64,000 nt of DNA from Streptomyces sp. P3 (GTDB taxonomy: Bacteria > Actinomycetota > Actinomycetes > Streptomycetales > Streptomycetaceae): the NCBI RefSeq assembly GCF_003032475.1, contig NZ_CP028369.1, positions 6,944,001 to 7,008,000 on the forward strand, written 5' to 3'. Both the position numbers and the translations under genes were made by a program. Every line of letters begins with the position of its first letter. Position 1 is the stretch's first letter. The notes beneath the pieces were generated by a model, which had not been told where the DNA came from, did not search any database, and worked only from the letters and a program-made list of their open reading frames with translations. Positions 20,947 through 30,263 of the stretch are shown piece by piece.

Positions 20947-20981
20947 CGGTCCAGGGTCCCCGCAGGTGCTGCGTGGAGGTA

Positions 20982-20995
20982 GGGCCGACCGGCCC
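20982..20995. promoter_or_regulatory. Hypoxia-type dyad upstream of the PPOX gene
   Basis: GGGCCGACCGGCCC, a 14-bp inverted repeat identical to the core at 10747-10760. It lies 36 bp before the start codon on the minus strand, a position close to a core promoter. Confidence 0.62.
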
Positions 20996-21055
20996 ACCTT
21001 TTCCGGTGATCCGTCGGGAGCGCCGACCCGGGGTCCCTGTTTCGCGCGGGGCGGG

Positions 21056-21235
21056 CCTGGCGGCCCGCGCGCAGGCAGGCCGGCAGGCAGGGCGGGCGGG
21101 CCGGCGACCCGTGCGCGGGCAGGCAGGCAGGTAGGGCGGGCAGGCGATCCGTGCGCGGGCGGGCGGGGAGGCGGGGAGGCTGAGGAGCGGGGAGGTTGAG
21201 GAGCGGGGAGGCGGGCGGGGTGGTTGGGTGGGGGT
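21056..21235 (+). repeat. G-rich imperfect tandem repeats upstream of narK
   Basis: Imperfect copies of GGCAGGCAGGCAGG and GACCCGTGCGCGGGC alternate, then a purine-rich run made of GAGGCGGGGAGGCTGAG and GAGCGGGGAGGTTGAG units. The plus strand has many closely spaced GGG/GGGG tracts with G-quadruplex potential. No gene is read here. The G-rich strand is the narK coding strand, about 180-350 bp before its start. Confidence 0.65.
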
Positions 21236-21410
21236 GGGACGGCTGGGCCCCGAATGGGGGGTCTGTTCGGCGGTCGGTAGGGACTCTTGGCCCATGCCGG
21301 CGGTGGTGGTGGTTGCGGACAGTGGTTGCGGATGCCGTTGGGCAGGCAAGGGGCCTGCTGGGTGTGATCGCGTGGTGCGGTACACCGGGCAGAGGAAAGG
21401 GACGGACACC

Positions 21411-22694
21411 ATGGTCCAGTCGTTGAAGTCGAGGAGCGGGAGCGCGTCGTCGGGTGCTCCGGTGTCCGGCCGGGCGTGGCTGATGCTGGCTCTGGCCACG
21501 GTGGGTTTCGCTGTGAACTTCTGGGCGTGGGCGCTGTTGAGTCCCTTGGGCCCGCGGTTCAAGGACGGTCTGGATCTGTCGTCGTTTCAGCAGTCGTTGC
21601 TGGTGGCGGTGCCGGTGGTGGTGGGTTCTCTGGGGCGGATCCCGGTGGGTGCGCTGACCGACCGGTTCGGTGGCCGGGTCATGTTCCCGATCGTGTCGGC
21701 GGTGACCATCGTGCCGGTGCTCTACCTCGGTCTGGCCGGGCATTCCTCGTTGGCCGCGCTGCTGGTCGGCGGGTTCTTCCTGGGGATCGGCGGTACCGCT
21801 TTCGCTGTGGGTGTGCCGCTGGTCAACGCCTGGTTCCCGCCCGAGCGGCGGGGCCTGGCGATCGGTGTGTTCGGTGCCGGTATGGGCGGTACCGCGATCA
21901 GTGCCCTGACCACGGTGAAGCTGGTCGACGCGCGCGGCATGGCGACGCCGTTCCTGATCACCGCGGCGGTCCTGGCGGTGTATGCCGTGGCTGCCGCGCT
22001 GCTGCTGCGTGACGCGCCCGGCCGTACCGTGCCGAGCGAGCCGCTGGCGCGGCGGCTGGCCGCCACCGCCCGGCTGGGCATCACCTGGCAGGCGTCCGCG
22101 CTGTACGCGGTCGCGTTCGGCGGTTACGTGGCTTTCTCGGTGTATCTGCCCACCTATCTCAAGACCGGTTACGGGCTGACCCAGGCGGACGCCGCGAACC
22201 GTATGGCCGGGTTCGTGCTGCTGGCGGTGGCGATGCGGCCGATCGGCGGCTGGCTGTCGGACCGGCTGGGTCCGGTCCGGGTGCTGGCCGGGTCGCTGGC
22301 CGTGGTCGTGGCCGGCGCGGTCGTGCAGTCGTTCACCCCGGCGCTGGCCCCGGTGGGGACCATCGCGTTCTTGGCCATGGCCGGGGCGCTCGGCGCGGGC
22401 AGCGGGGCGACCTTCGCCCTGGTGGCCCTGCGGACCCCGGCGAACCAGGTCGGCTCGGTCACCGGCGTGGTCGGTGCCGCGGGCGGGCTGGGCGGATTCC
22501 TGCCGCCGCTGGTGATGGGCTCGCTGTACGGCGAGTACGGGACGTACGCGGCCGGTCTCGTGCTGCTCGCGGTCGTCGCCGCCGCGGCCCTGGCCTTCAC
22601 CCTCACCGGTGTCCGTACCGCGGCCGAGGACAGCGAGCGCAAGCCGCGCACCGGCAGCGGGCGCGGGCACCGCACCGCCGGCACCACCGCCTGA
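21411..22694 (+). CDS. narK: Nitrate/nitrite transporter, MFS family
   Basis: Encodes 427 residues with about 12 membrane helices. Family signatures include FAVNFWAWALLSPLGP in helix 1, RIPVGALTDRFGGR in loop 2-3, the glycine-rich nitrate signature FFLGIGGTAFAVGVPLVNAW in helix 5, and a second glycine-rich stretch GAGSGATFALVALR in helix 11. NarK proteins import nitrate or exchange nitrate for nitrite, feeding NarG at the cytoplasmic face. The start ATG 21411 follows AGAGGAAAGGG. A looser dyad, GGGACGGCTGGGCCC (21236-21250), has one extra base in the spacer. With narGHJI it completes nitrate respiration in this island. Confidence 0.94.
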   Translation: MVQSLKSRSGSASSGAPVSGRAWLMLALATVGFAVNFWAWALLSPLGPRFKDGLDLSSFQQSLLVAVPVVVGSLGRIPVGALTDRFGGRVMFPIVSAVTIVPVLYLGLAGHSSLAALLVGGFFLGIGGTAFAVGVPLVNAWFPPERRGLAIGVFGAGMGGTAISALTTVKLVDARGMATPFLITAAVLAVYAVAAALLLRDAPGRTVPSEPLARRLAATARLGITWQASALYAVAFGGYVAFSVYLPTYLKTGYGLTQADAANRMAGFVLLAVAMRPIGGWLSDRLGPVRVLAGSLAVVVAGAVVQSFTPALAPVGTIAFLAMAGALGAGSGATFALVALRTPANQVGSVTGVVGAAGGLGGFLPPLVMGSLYGEYGTYAAGLVLLAVVAAAALAFTLTGVRTAAEDSERKPRTGSGRGHRTAGTTA

Positions 22695-23156
22695 CCCCGA
22701 CCCGACGAGACCAGGGGGGAGCGCGAGGCTCCCGGCGGTGGGTGACGGTGGTGCGGATGTACTGCCACGTCGGTGCTTCGAAGAGCCGGATGACGTGGGC
22801 GCGGTCGGTCCAGGTGGCCGACCGCGCGCTTCGTCGTGAAGGCCGTTCCCGAGAACGCGGTCGCAGTCCCCCTCCCTCCTTCCCTCCTTGCCGGTCGTCG
22901 AGGCCGGAGGATCTTCGCGCGGGGAGTGACGGAAGAGAGTTGTCGCTCCCCGCGCTCAGGGACGACCGGCATCAGCGGTGGGGCTGTACGGACGGCGGAG
23001 GCGTCCGGAGGGTCGGCCGGACGGCCGAGGCGTCCGGGGTCGGCCGAACGGCCGAGGAGCCCGGCCCGGAAGCCGACCGTTCGGCCGAGGCGGGCCGGGG
23101 TGTCCGAGGGCGAGGCTGAAGCCACTTCCCCTCCCCCCGAACACCAGGAGTTCGTG
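22695..23156. repeat. Gene-poor region with GGCCGAGGCGTCCGG-type repeats
   Basis: No supported gene in about 460 bp. At roughly 22990-23100 the phrase CGGCCGAGGCGTCCGG and close variants (CGGACGGCCGAGG, CGGCCGAACGGCCGAGG, CGTTCGGCCGAGG) recur four to five times, separated by 15-25 bp. These small CGGCC(G)-based palindromes can form hairpins or mark slippage-amplified DNA. Confidence 0.5.
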
Positions 23157-23525
23157 ATGCGGCGCAAGTTCCACATCAGCCTCGTCGGCGGTGCGACACT
23201 CCTCGTCGCCGTGGGAGGAGGCGGCACCTGCCCGCCGGCCGACACCGAGTCGACCGACTCGTAGGACGCCTGCAGCACGGTGACGGTGGACGGTCACAGG
23301 GCTCTGCGCAAGAGCATCGTCCAGGGCCGCGTCGAGTTCACGTACCACCCGCTGCCCCGGGTCGGAGAGAAGGTCTCCGACGTGCGCTGCCCGGCCGGCC
23401 TCGAGGCCGGCCAGGGCGCCACCCCCACCTGCACCGGCGAGCAGGACGACGGCGGGGCCGTCGACATCCCCGTGACCGTGGTCGAGGCGACGGACTCCTC
23501 CGTCACCCGGACGTTCCAGCGCTGA
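23157..23525 (+). pseudogene. DUF4333-type secreted protein interrupted by an in-frame TAG
   Basis: From ATG 23157, after CAGGAG, the frame encodes a signal-like N-terminus (ISLVGGATLLVAVGGGGTC) then stops at TAG 23262-23264. The same frame continues without a shift to 23525 and encodes the conserved part of DUF4333 proteins, with VRCPAGL...TPTCTGEQ carrying the paired cysteines and DIPVTVVEATDSS. A single base change would restore a 122-residue exported protein. A GTG at 23280 could give an 81-residue cytoplasmic product. It is most simply a nonsense-mutated pseudogene; sequencing error and readthrough are the alternatives. It lies 25 bp before an ABC ATPase gene, and may once have been a component of that operon. 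Confidence 0.65.
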
Positions 23526-23550
23526 CACCCTCACTCCGGAGCAGCCCCTC

Positions 23551-24234
23551 ATGAGCATTCTCCTGGCCGGACACGGCCTGATCAAGAAGTACGGTTCCAC
23601 CACCGCGCTGGCCGGTGTGGACGTGGAGGTCGGCGAGCGCGACTCGCTGGCCATCATGGGCCCGTCCGGTTCCGGGAAGTCCACCCTGCTGCACACGCTC
23701 GCGGGGATCGTCCGCCCGGACGACGGCCAGGTGCTGCTGCGTGGTGAGCGCATCGACGACCTCGGTGAGAACCGGCTCAGCGCGCTGCGCCGCAAGCGGT
23801 TCGGGTTCGTGTTCCAGTTCGGCCAGCTGCTGCCCGAGCTGCCCGCCGAGGAGAACGTCGCACTGCCGCTGATGCTGGAGGGCGTGCCGCGCAAGGCGGC
23901 CGTCGAGCGGGCTCGCCGCTGGTTCGCGCCGCTCGGCCTCGCCGGCCTGGAGCGGCGCCGCCCCGGGCAGCTGTCCGGAGGCCAGGCACAGCGGGTCGCC
24001 ATCGCCCGCGCGCTGGCCGTCGAGCCGGACGTGGTCTTCGCCGACGAGCCCACCGGCGCCCTCGACCAGAGCACCAGCGAGGAGGTCGTACGGCTGCTGA
24101 CGTCCGTGACCCGCGAGCAGGGCGCGGCCCTGGTCATGGTCACCCACGACGCCGACGTCGCCGCCCACTGCGACCGCATCCTCCAGGTCCGCGACGGCCG
24201 GATCAGCGGCCACATCCAATACACCGTCGCCTGA
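23551..24234 (+). CDS. ABC transporter ATP-binding protein (LolD/MacB type)
   Basis: Encodes 227 residues: Walker A GPSGSGKST, Q-loop FVFQFGQLLPEL, signature LSGGQAQRVAIARAL, Walker B VVFADEPTGALD and switch histidine MVTHDADVAA. The EPTGALD form is typical of ATPases paired with FtsX-like permeases (MacB, LolD, BceA). The permease gene starts 20 bp downstream, so the two form one mechanotransmission-type transporter. Such systems in Gram-positive bacteria export or sense peptides and lipids at the membrane; the substrate is unknown. The interrupted DUF4333 gene is immediately upstream. Confidence 0.93.
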   Translation: MSILLAGHGLIKKYGSTTALAGVDVEVGERDSLAIMGPSGSGKSTLLHTLAGIVRPDDGQVLLRGERIDDLGENRLSALRRKRFGFVFQFGQLLPELPAEENVALPLMLEGVPRKAAVERARRWFAPLGLAGLERRRPGQLSGGQAQRVAIARALAVEPDVVFADEPTGALDQSTSEEVVRLLTSVTREQGAALVMVTHDADVAAHCDRILQVRDGRISGHIQYTVA

Positions 24235-24254
24235 CGCAGAGCCCCGGAGACCCC

Positions 24255-26273
24255 ATGCCTTCCTCCGTCCTGCCCCTGACCTGGCATCTGGCCCGCTCCG
24301 TTGGCCGCCGCGGTCTGCAGAGCCACCTGCTGGCAGCCGGCGCCGCCGCCGTGGGCGCGTTCGTGCTGCTGGTGATGATCGCCGCCACCCTCGGCTCCGG
24401 CGTCCGCGCCGACCACACGACCTGGCGCACCCCGGCCGCCGTGTCCGCCGCGCGGGCGACCGCCGTCCAGGCCGTGACCACGACGTACGCCCGCCACGAA
24501 CCCGTCACCGTCGTGAACCTGGCCCAGCTCCCGGGCCGCCCGGCGACCCCCGCCCCGCCCGGGCTGAGCTCCTTCCCGGAGAAGGGCGAGGTGTATCTCT
24601 CCCCCGCCCTGGCCGAGTTGGTGCACAAGCTGCCGGCGAGCCGGTTGGCCGACCGCTTCCCGAAGCCGGCGTCCTACGGCACGATCGGCACGGCCGGACT
24701 CGCCTCCCCCGACGAGCTGGTCGTCGTGGTGGGCCGGGCGTCGACCGACCCGGCGGTGTCCGAGGCGGCCGACGGCGACAACTGGTTCGACGACGGGCAG
24801 ACCGAGCGGGCCCCTGTCGCCGGGTTCTCCGCGGCCGAGCCCAAGCCGAGCATCTTCACCGGCAGCGACCGGCAGACGGCGGTGCTGGGTGTGGTGCTGG
24901 TGGTGGCCCCCGTGATCGTGCTGGCCGCGGCGGCCGGACGACTGGGCGCCGCACGGCGAGAGCAGCGGCTCGCCGCACTGCGGCTGGCCGGGGCCACCCC
25001 GCGGCAGATCCTCGCGATGACCGCCGCGGAGTCGGCGGCCGTGGGAGCGGCCGGAGCGCTGACGGGCGCACTCGCCTACGCGGCCCTGCTGCCCGCCCTC
25101 GCACGGATTCCCTACGGCGTCGGCACCTGGTACACCGGCCACCTGTGGGTGGGCCTGCCCCGGCTCGCGGCGGTGGTGGCGGCGGTCGTCGCACTCCTCA
25201 CCGTCAGCGCCGTGTCGATGCTGCGCCGGGTGGCCGTCTCACCCCTGGGCGTCGCCCAGCAGGCCGATCCGCGCCGCACCCGCACGATCCGCCTCGTGCT
25301 GTTCGCCGTGGTGCTGGGTTACATCCTCGTCTCCGCACAGGGCGGCCAGCTCAAGACCCGGCAGCTGATCGCCCTGCTGGCGCTGTTCTACGGCGCGTTC
25401 TGGCTGTTCGGCCCGTGGGTCGTGGACCGGCTGGGCCGGATCGCGGGTCGCTTCGCCCGCCGCCCGGCGACTCTGCTGGCGGCCCGACGGCTCAGCGACG
25501 ACCCGCGCGGCGCCTGGCGCACCGTCAGCGGCCTGGTGCTGGCCGGCTTGGTGGCCGGCTTCTTCTCCGTCATCGGGCTGGACGTCGACGCTTCCGACAA
25601 CCACGGCCAGGTCGCCCTGGTGACCGCGGACGGCGCTGCCGCCCGGCACACGGCCGCCGAAGCCCGTACCCTGCTGCGCGAAGCGGGCGTCACCGCCTCC
25701 GTCGGCGTCCCCTCCGAGGACGACGTCGACAATGTGCTGGGCGGCAACTCGGGCCTGATCGCGCACGTGTCCGGGGGCCAGGAGCAGGTGGACACCGCCG
25801 TCACCGCGTTGACACCCCTCGGGGCGGGCCGGCTGCCGTTCACCCAGGACTACGTGAGTGCCCCGGACAACGTGAGCGCGGACCGCACAGGCGTGGTCGG
25901 CATCGCCGCCCTGGTCATGAGTTTCCTCGTAGCGGTCGCCTCCGCCGGGCTGACCGCCGCGGCGAACGTCCTCGACCGACGCCGTGTCTACGGGCTGCTG
26001 CGACTGGCCGGCACCCCGCTGAGGATGCTGGACCGGGCTCGGGTGCGCGAGACGGTCATTCCGCTGGCCGTCCTGGCCGGCGGCACCACCGCGATGGGCG
26101 TCTACGGCGCGTATCGGTTCAACGAGCTGGCCGGGGTCTCGATGAACACCTCCGGTGCCGTCCAGCTCGCCGTGTGCGTGGCCGTCGGCGCGCTGGCCAT
26201 GTTCGCCGCGATCGCCTGCAGCAGGCCGCTCCTGCGGAAGGTGACCGCCGACGCGACGCAGACGCCGGACTGA
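24255..26273 (+). CDS. FtsX-like ABC permease
   Basis: Encodes 672 residues. One membrane helix lies near residues 25-48, then an extracytoplasmic domain (about 50-205) and a helix cluster (about 210-445). A second extracytoplasmic segment (about 450-550) is followed by three or four C-terminal helices, giving about ten helices as in long FtsX/MacB-type permeases. The cytoplasmic RREQRLAALRLAGATPRQI motif after a helix, repeated as RRRVYGLLRLAGTPLRML near the C-terminus, is the coupling element that contacts the ATPase and shows an internal duplication. It belongs with the ATPase gene 20 bp upstream and is followed by a strong terminator. Confidence 0.92.
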   Translation: MPSSVLPLTWHLARSVGRRGLQSHLLAAGAAAVGAFVLLVMIAATLGSGVRADHTTWRTPAAVSAARATAVQAVTTTYARHEPVTVVNLAQLPGRPATPAPPGLSSFPEKGEVYLSPALAELVHKLPASRLADRFPKPASYGTIGTAGLASPDELVVVVGRASTDPAVSEAADGDNWFDDGQTERAPVAGFSAAEPKPSIFTGSDRQTAVLGVVLVVAPVIVLAAAAGRLGAARREQRLAALRLAGATPRQILAMTAAESAAVGAAGALTGALAYAALLPALARIPYGVGTWYTGHLWVGLPRLAAVVAAVVALLTVSAVSMLRRVAVSPLGVAQQADPRRTRTIRLVLFAVVLGYILVSAQGGQLKTRQLIALLALFYGAFWLFGPWVVDRLGRIAGRFARRPATLLAARRLSDDPRGAWRTVSGLVLAGLVAGFFSVIGLDVDASDNHGQVALVTADGAAARHTAAEARTLLREAGVTASVGVPSEDDVDNVLGGNSGLIAHVSGGQEQVDTAVTALTPLGAGRLPFTQDYVSAPDNVSADRTGVVGIAALVMSFLVAVASAGLTAAANVLDRRRVYGLLRLAGTPLRMLDRARVRETVIPLAVLAGGTTAMGVYGAYRFNELAGVSMNTSGAVQLAVCVAVGALAMFAAIACSRPLLRKVTADATQTPD

Positions 26274-26317
26274 TGACCGCCGCTCGCCGGGTCCGATCCC
26301 GGGCGCGGCACGGAAGA

Positions 26318-26358
26318 CCACGACGGGCTCCGCCGATCACCGGCGGAGCCCGTCGTGG
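26318..26358. terminator. Strong hairpin terminator after the ABC permease
   Basis: An 18-bp perfect stem (CCACGACGGGCTCCGCCG with its complement) and a 5-nt ATCAC loop, 45 bp past the permease stop. No T-tract follows. One of the strongest hairpins in the window. Confidence 0.85.
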
Positions 26359-27136
26359 ACGGTCGGGCTTCGCGGTCGGCTCCGCGGCGAAACGATGTCG
26401 GCCGCCCGGGGATGCCGAACCGGTCCGCGCGCATGTCGAACACGGCGCCCCACCTTTGCTTCTCCAGCTCACGGACACCGAGCCGCCGACGGACCGCGTC
26501 GCCCGGTCGCCGCGCAGCTCTGCTTCGCCGTCATCGCTCGGACTACGGGGGACCGCACCGCCCGCCTCCTGCGTCGCGACGTGACGGATATGTTCCGATC
26601 TCTTGACGACCGGCGAATGACTGCGTAGACATGACCGCGCGGTCAGCCGAACTTCGCGGACATCAGCGAGGTTCGTCTCCGTGGTCACCGGGAGGCGCCT
26701 CGCACACGAGGATCAGGACGGGGCGGCGGATCCGCCGTGCCGTGCCGCGCCCCACGGAGTGGACGTGGCCGTCTCCGACCGAGCGGCCGGTCGGTCACGT
26801 GCTCGACGACGGGAACGACGCGACGGACCCGAGGCGCTCGGCGGCGCCGACGGGCCGGGCCGCCTCTGCGAAGGCGACCTCGCCGGCGTTCGCCCGGTCG
26901 GCGGCGCGCACCGGACGGCTCCGAGGCCCGTACCTCGCGCGACCAGGGCGCCGCGATCCGGAGGGACCGTCGACCGGATGTGAGGGGCGTTCGCGAGGTG
27001 GGGCCGGGGGATCCTCCCGGTCGCTTCGCGCACGCCGCCGACCCCGATCCGCACGCCGCCCGACCCGCAACGACCGGCGGTGTGCCGCCGCGCCAAAGAG
27101 AGTTCTCCGCTTCGACCCTGCGAAAGTGAGTCCGAA
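26359..27136. other. Long gene-less stretch upstream of the GH2 gene
   Basis: 778 bp with only open frames of Arg/Pro-rich composition and no family resemblance on either strand. It contains the consensus-like promoter at 26603-26631. It may hold a long untranslated leader or decayed DNA. Confidence 0.5.
26603..26631 (+). promoter_or_regulatory. Consensus-like sigma-70 promoter
   Basis: TTGACG, a 17-bp spacer and TAGACA form a near-consensus housekeeping (HrdB-type) promoter. It points toward the GH2 gene, but the start codon is 506 bp downstream, so either a long leader or an unrecognised short transcript is implied. No open frame in between is convincing. Confidence 0.5.
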
Positions 27137-29260
27137 ATGACAGGTATGCCCAGTCGCCGACAGGTGCTGAGCGTGACGGCCGGCGGCGTGCTGGCCTCGC
27201 TGGCCGGGATACCGAATGCCGGTGTCGCGTCCGCCGCTACGACGTACACGGCGCCGAATCCGCGTGTCTGGCTCCTCCTCAACAGCGGCTGGCGCTTCAT
27301 CAGGCAGGACGTCGCCGGTGCGCAGGCACCCGGGTTCGACGACTCCGGATGGACGTCGGTCACCACGCCGCACACGTGGAACGCCGTTGACGGCGCCGAC
27401 GGCGGCAACAACTACTACCGGGGAGTCGGCTGGTACCGCCGCCACTACACGGTGCCGTCCGAACTGGCCGGCAAGAGGCTCTACCTGCAGTTCGCCGGTG
27501 TGAACCAGGTCGCCGACGTCTGGGTCAACGGTACGTATCTCGGGCAGCACAGAGGCGGATACGCCCGGTTCAGGTTCGACGCCACCGCCGTGCTCGTTCC
27601 GGGCGGGGACAACGTGATCGCGGTGAAGGCGACCAACGCCCGCGACACCGGCATCGCGCCGGTCGGCGCGGACTACACCTTCCAGGGCGGCATCTACCGC
27701 AACGTGAGCCTGTGGGCCGTCGACGACCTGCACGTGCGGATGACGGACTTCGCGGGCCCGGGGGTCTACCTGCGGCAGAGCAATGTCACCGCGGCGTCGG
27801 CCACGGTGACCGTGACGACGAAGCTGTGGAACGACAGCACCACCACCAGATCGGTTCGTGTGCGCAGCGTCATCGCCGACCGGAACGGGAACGTCGTCGC
27901 GGAGACCGTCGGCACCGCGCAGACCGTCCCCGCGGCCACCGGCGCGGAGATCGCGCAGACCCTCACCATCGACAACCCGCGACTGTGGAACGGCGTGGCG
28001 GATCCCTACCTCCACAACGCCAGCGTCGAGATCCACGACGTCACCGCGGGCGGGGACAGAATCGCCGACGTCGTGACCGAACCCCTGGGTCTTCGCTCCG
28101 TCGCGGTCGACGCCGGCACCGGCTTCCGCCTCAACGGCAACCACCTCGGCCTGCACGGCGTCAACCTCCACCAGGAGAGGGCCGTCAAGGGATGGGCGAT
28201 ATCCGACGCCGACCACACCGAGGACTTCGACCTCATCCAGGAGATCGGCGCCAACACCATCAGGATGGCGCACTACCAGCACGACCAGAAGGACTACAAC
28301 CTCGCCGACGAACGCGGGCTGATCGTCTGGGCGGAGATCCCGCTGGTCGACATCGTCACCGACTCGGCCGCCTTCACCACCGGCGCGCAGAACCAGCTGC
28401 GTGAGCTGATCCGGCAGAACTACAACCACCCGTCGATCGCCTTCTGGGGCATCGGCAACGAGCAGATCGACTACAACGGGACCGCCACCAACACGCTGCT
28501 CGCGTCACTGGCCGGCATCGTCGCGTCCGAGGATCCCGACCGGCTCTCCACCTACGCGGTGCGCGGCGAGGACCCGGACAGCGCGCAGGCGGGGCTGCAC
28601 ACGCAGGTGACGGGCTTCAACAAGTACTACGGCTGGTACTACGGCTCCAAGGACGGGGACCTCGGCGCATGGGCCGACAACCTGCACGCGCAGTCGCCGA
28701 CCCGCAGGATCGCCCTGTCGGAGTACGGCGCGGGCGCCAACCCGGCCCAGCACGCCCTCAACCCGCCGAAGCCCGACCCGGGCGGCTCCTGGCACCCCGA
28801 GGAATACCAGTCGCTGTTCCACGAAGCGGCCTGGAAGCAGCTCGCCGCCCGCCCGTACGTCTGGGGCACCTTCGTGTGGGCCATGTTCGACTTCGCCTCC
28901 GACGGACGCAACGAGGGAAGCCAGCCCGGAATCAACGACAAGGGCCTGGTCACCCGCGACCGCCAGATCCGCAAGGACGCCTTCTACTGGTACAAGGCCA
29001 ACTGGGCGACCACCCCGACCCTCCACATCACCAGCCGCCGCTGGACCCAGCGAACCGACGCCGGCGCCGAACTCAAGGTCTACTCCAACGCGGGAACTGT
29101 CACCGCGACCCTCAACGGCACCTCCCTGGGGGCCCTGAGCAGCAGCGACCGCATTTTCCGGTGGCCCGTCACGCTGAGGCCGGGACCGAACACCGTGGTC
29201 GTGACCGCGACCATCAACGGCTCCACGTACACCGACAGCGTCCAGTGGACCCTCGGCTGA
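27137..29260 (+). CDS. Tat-exported glycoside hydrolase family 2 (beta-galactosidase/glucuronidase-like)
   Basis: Encodes 707 residues from ATG 27137. A twin-arginine signal (SRRQVLSV, residues 6-13, then a hydrophobic stretch and ASA) sends the folded enzyme out of the cell. GH2 layout follows: jelly-roll sugar-binding domain (about 45-190; NNYYRGVGWYRRHY, VADVWVNG), immunoglobulin-like domain (about 195-300), TIM barrel (about 310-610) and a C-terminal beta domain. The acid/base is Glu442 in WGIGNEQ; the nucleophile is Glu529 in ALSEYGAG. It retains the GH2 phrase GVNLHQE. Substrate specificity (beta-galactoside, glucuronide or mannoside) cannot be fixed. The convergent AraC gene ends 41 bp away. 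Confidence 0.9.
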   Translation: MTGMPSRRQVLSVTAGGVLASLAGIPNAGVASAATTYTAPNPRVWLLLNSGWRFIRQDVAGAQAPGFDDSGWTSVTTPHTWNAVDGADGGNNYYRGVGWYRRHYTVPSELAGKRLYLQFAGVNQVADVWVNGTYLGQHRGGYARFRFDATAVLVPGGDNVIAVKATNARDTGIAPVGADYTFQGGIYRNVSLWAVDDLHVRMTDFAGPGVYLRQSNVTAASATVTVTTKLWNDSTTTRSVRVRSVIADRNGNVVAETVGTAQTVPAATGAEIAQTLTIDNPRLWNGVADPYLHNASVEIHDVTAGGDRIADVVTEPLGLRSVAVDAGTGFRLNGNHLGLHGVNLHQERAVKGWAISDADHTEDFDLIQEIGANTIRMAHYQHDQKDYNLADERGLIVWAEIPLVDIVTDSAAFTTGAQNQLRELIRQNYNHPSIAFWGIGNEQIDYNGTATNTLLASLAGIVASEDPDRLSTYAVRGEDPDSAQAGLHTQVTGFNKYYGWYYGSKDGDLGAWADNLHAQSPTRRIALSEYGAGANPAQHALNPPKPDPGGSWHPEEYQSLFHEAAWKQLAARPYVWGTFVWAMFDFASDGRNEGSQPGINDKGLVTRDRQIRKDAFYWYKANWATTPTLHITSRRWTQRTDAGAELKVYSNAGTVTATLNGTSLGALSSSDRIFRWPVTLRPGPNTVVVTATINGSTYTDSVQWTLG

Positions 29261-29300
29261 GAAAAGGGCGCACCCGGACTGGGGCCGGCGGGGCGACCTG

Positions 29301-30263
29301 TCAGACGGGGCCGAGGGGCGAGTGCCCGGCGCGGTAGGCGCGCGGCCCCGTCCCGCAGTGGTTCTTGAACGCCCTGGTGAAATGGGACGTGTCCTTGAAC
29401 CCGAGGCCGAAGGCGATGTCGGTGATCGTCCGCCCCGCGTGCCGGGGGTCCGTGAGGAGCCGCGCGGCGCGCTCGAGCCGCTGTTCCATGATCGACCGGG
29501 AAGGTGAGGTGCCCTCGGCGCGGAAGAGCACCTGCAGGTACCGGACGGACACGCCCAGGGCGTCGGCGACGCCGGCGGGCGAGAGCTGCGGGTCCGCGAT
29601 GTGCTCCGCGATGAACTGGCGGGCCCGCAGCCACTGTGCCGATCGAGGGAGCGCCGCGCCGGAGGCGGACGGCTTCGGCAGCGCGGCCCCCAGAAGCTCC
29701 AGCACGTTGATGCCGACCTGCTGGACGACATCGGGCGCCAGCTCGGCCGCGTGCCTGGTCAGCGAGTGGAGGTAGGGCGGGAACAGGGCGCCCACGCCGT
29801 GATCGCCCCGCACCACGGTCGCCGTCGCGTCCCGCGGCGAGGGGCAGTGCGCGGTGAACAGCGCCCGGGGAATCTTCAGCGACACCAGACGGAACCGCTC
29901 GACGCCCGTGATCCGGCACGGGCGGGCGCTGTCGTAGAGGGTGAACTCGCCCGGCCGCAGGAACGCGTCGCGCTCGTCCTGCGTGACGGTGACCGAGCCC
30001 CGGACGGCCAGGTTGACGAGGAAGTCGTCCTGTGGTGACCGGCGTACCAGGGACGACGTCCTGAACACCGTGTGCGCATCGGCGTCGACCGTGGCCACCT
30101 GCATGGCGCCGATCTGCTGAGCGTTGACCGTGCCCCGGAAGCCCTCGGCGCGGTGCCGCGGTACGGCGACTTCGTAGGGGATGAACGCCTCGCTGACCAC
30201 CTGGCGCCAGTACGACAACCGGGAAGGGTCTGCGACCGTCGCGGTGGAGAACTGCCGACTCAT
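29301..30263 (-). CDS. AraC-family regulator
   Basis: Encodes 320 residues from ATG 30263, after GAGGTGA. The N-terminal ~190 residues are an AraC-binding-like domain (SLVRRSPQDDFLVNLAVRG, LYDSARPCRITG) of the type seen in XylS/FeaR-like activators. The last ~105 residues hold two HTH motifs: LSPAGVADALGVSVRYLQVLF and ITDIAFGLGFKDTSHFTRAF with the FKNHCGTGPRAYR tail. It is transcribed divergently from the cupin gene across a 209-bp gap, the usual arrangement for an activator and its target. Control of the convergent GH2 gene is possible but not indicated. The effector is likely a small aromatic or sugar compound (family inference). Confidence 0.9.
   Translation of the reverse strand: MSRQFSTATVADPSRLSYWRQVVSEAFIPYEVAVPRHRAEGFRGTVNAQQIGAMQVATVDADAHTVFRTSSLVRRSPQDDFLVNLAVRGSVTVTQDERDAFLRPGEFTLYDSARPCRITGVERFRLVSLKIPRALFTAHCPSPRDATATVVRGDHGVGALFPPYLHSLTRHAAELAPDVVQQVGINVLELLGAALPKPSASGAALPRSAQWLRARQFIAEHIADPQLSPAGVADALGVSVRYLQVLFRAEGTSPSRSIMEQRLERAARLLTDPRHAGRTITDIAFGLGFKDTSHFTRAFKNHCGTGPRAYRAGHSPLGPV

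Noticed and set aside
21236..21250. Hypoxia dyad before narK (GGGACGGCTGGGCCC)
   Set aside because: One base longer between the arms than the other sites; kept only as a comment, not counted as a member.
26631..27140. 169-codon plus-strand frame after the promoter at 26603
   Set aside because: Its ATG overlaps the -10 box, and the product is Arg/Pro/Ala-rich with no resemblance to known proteins.
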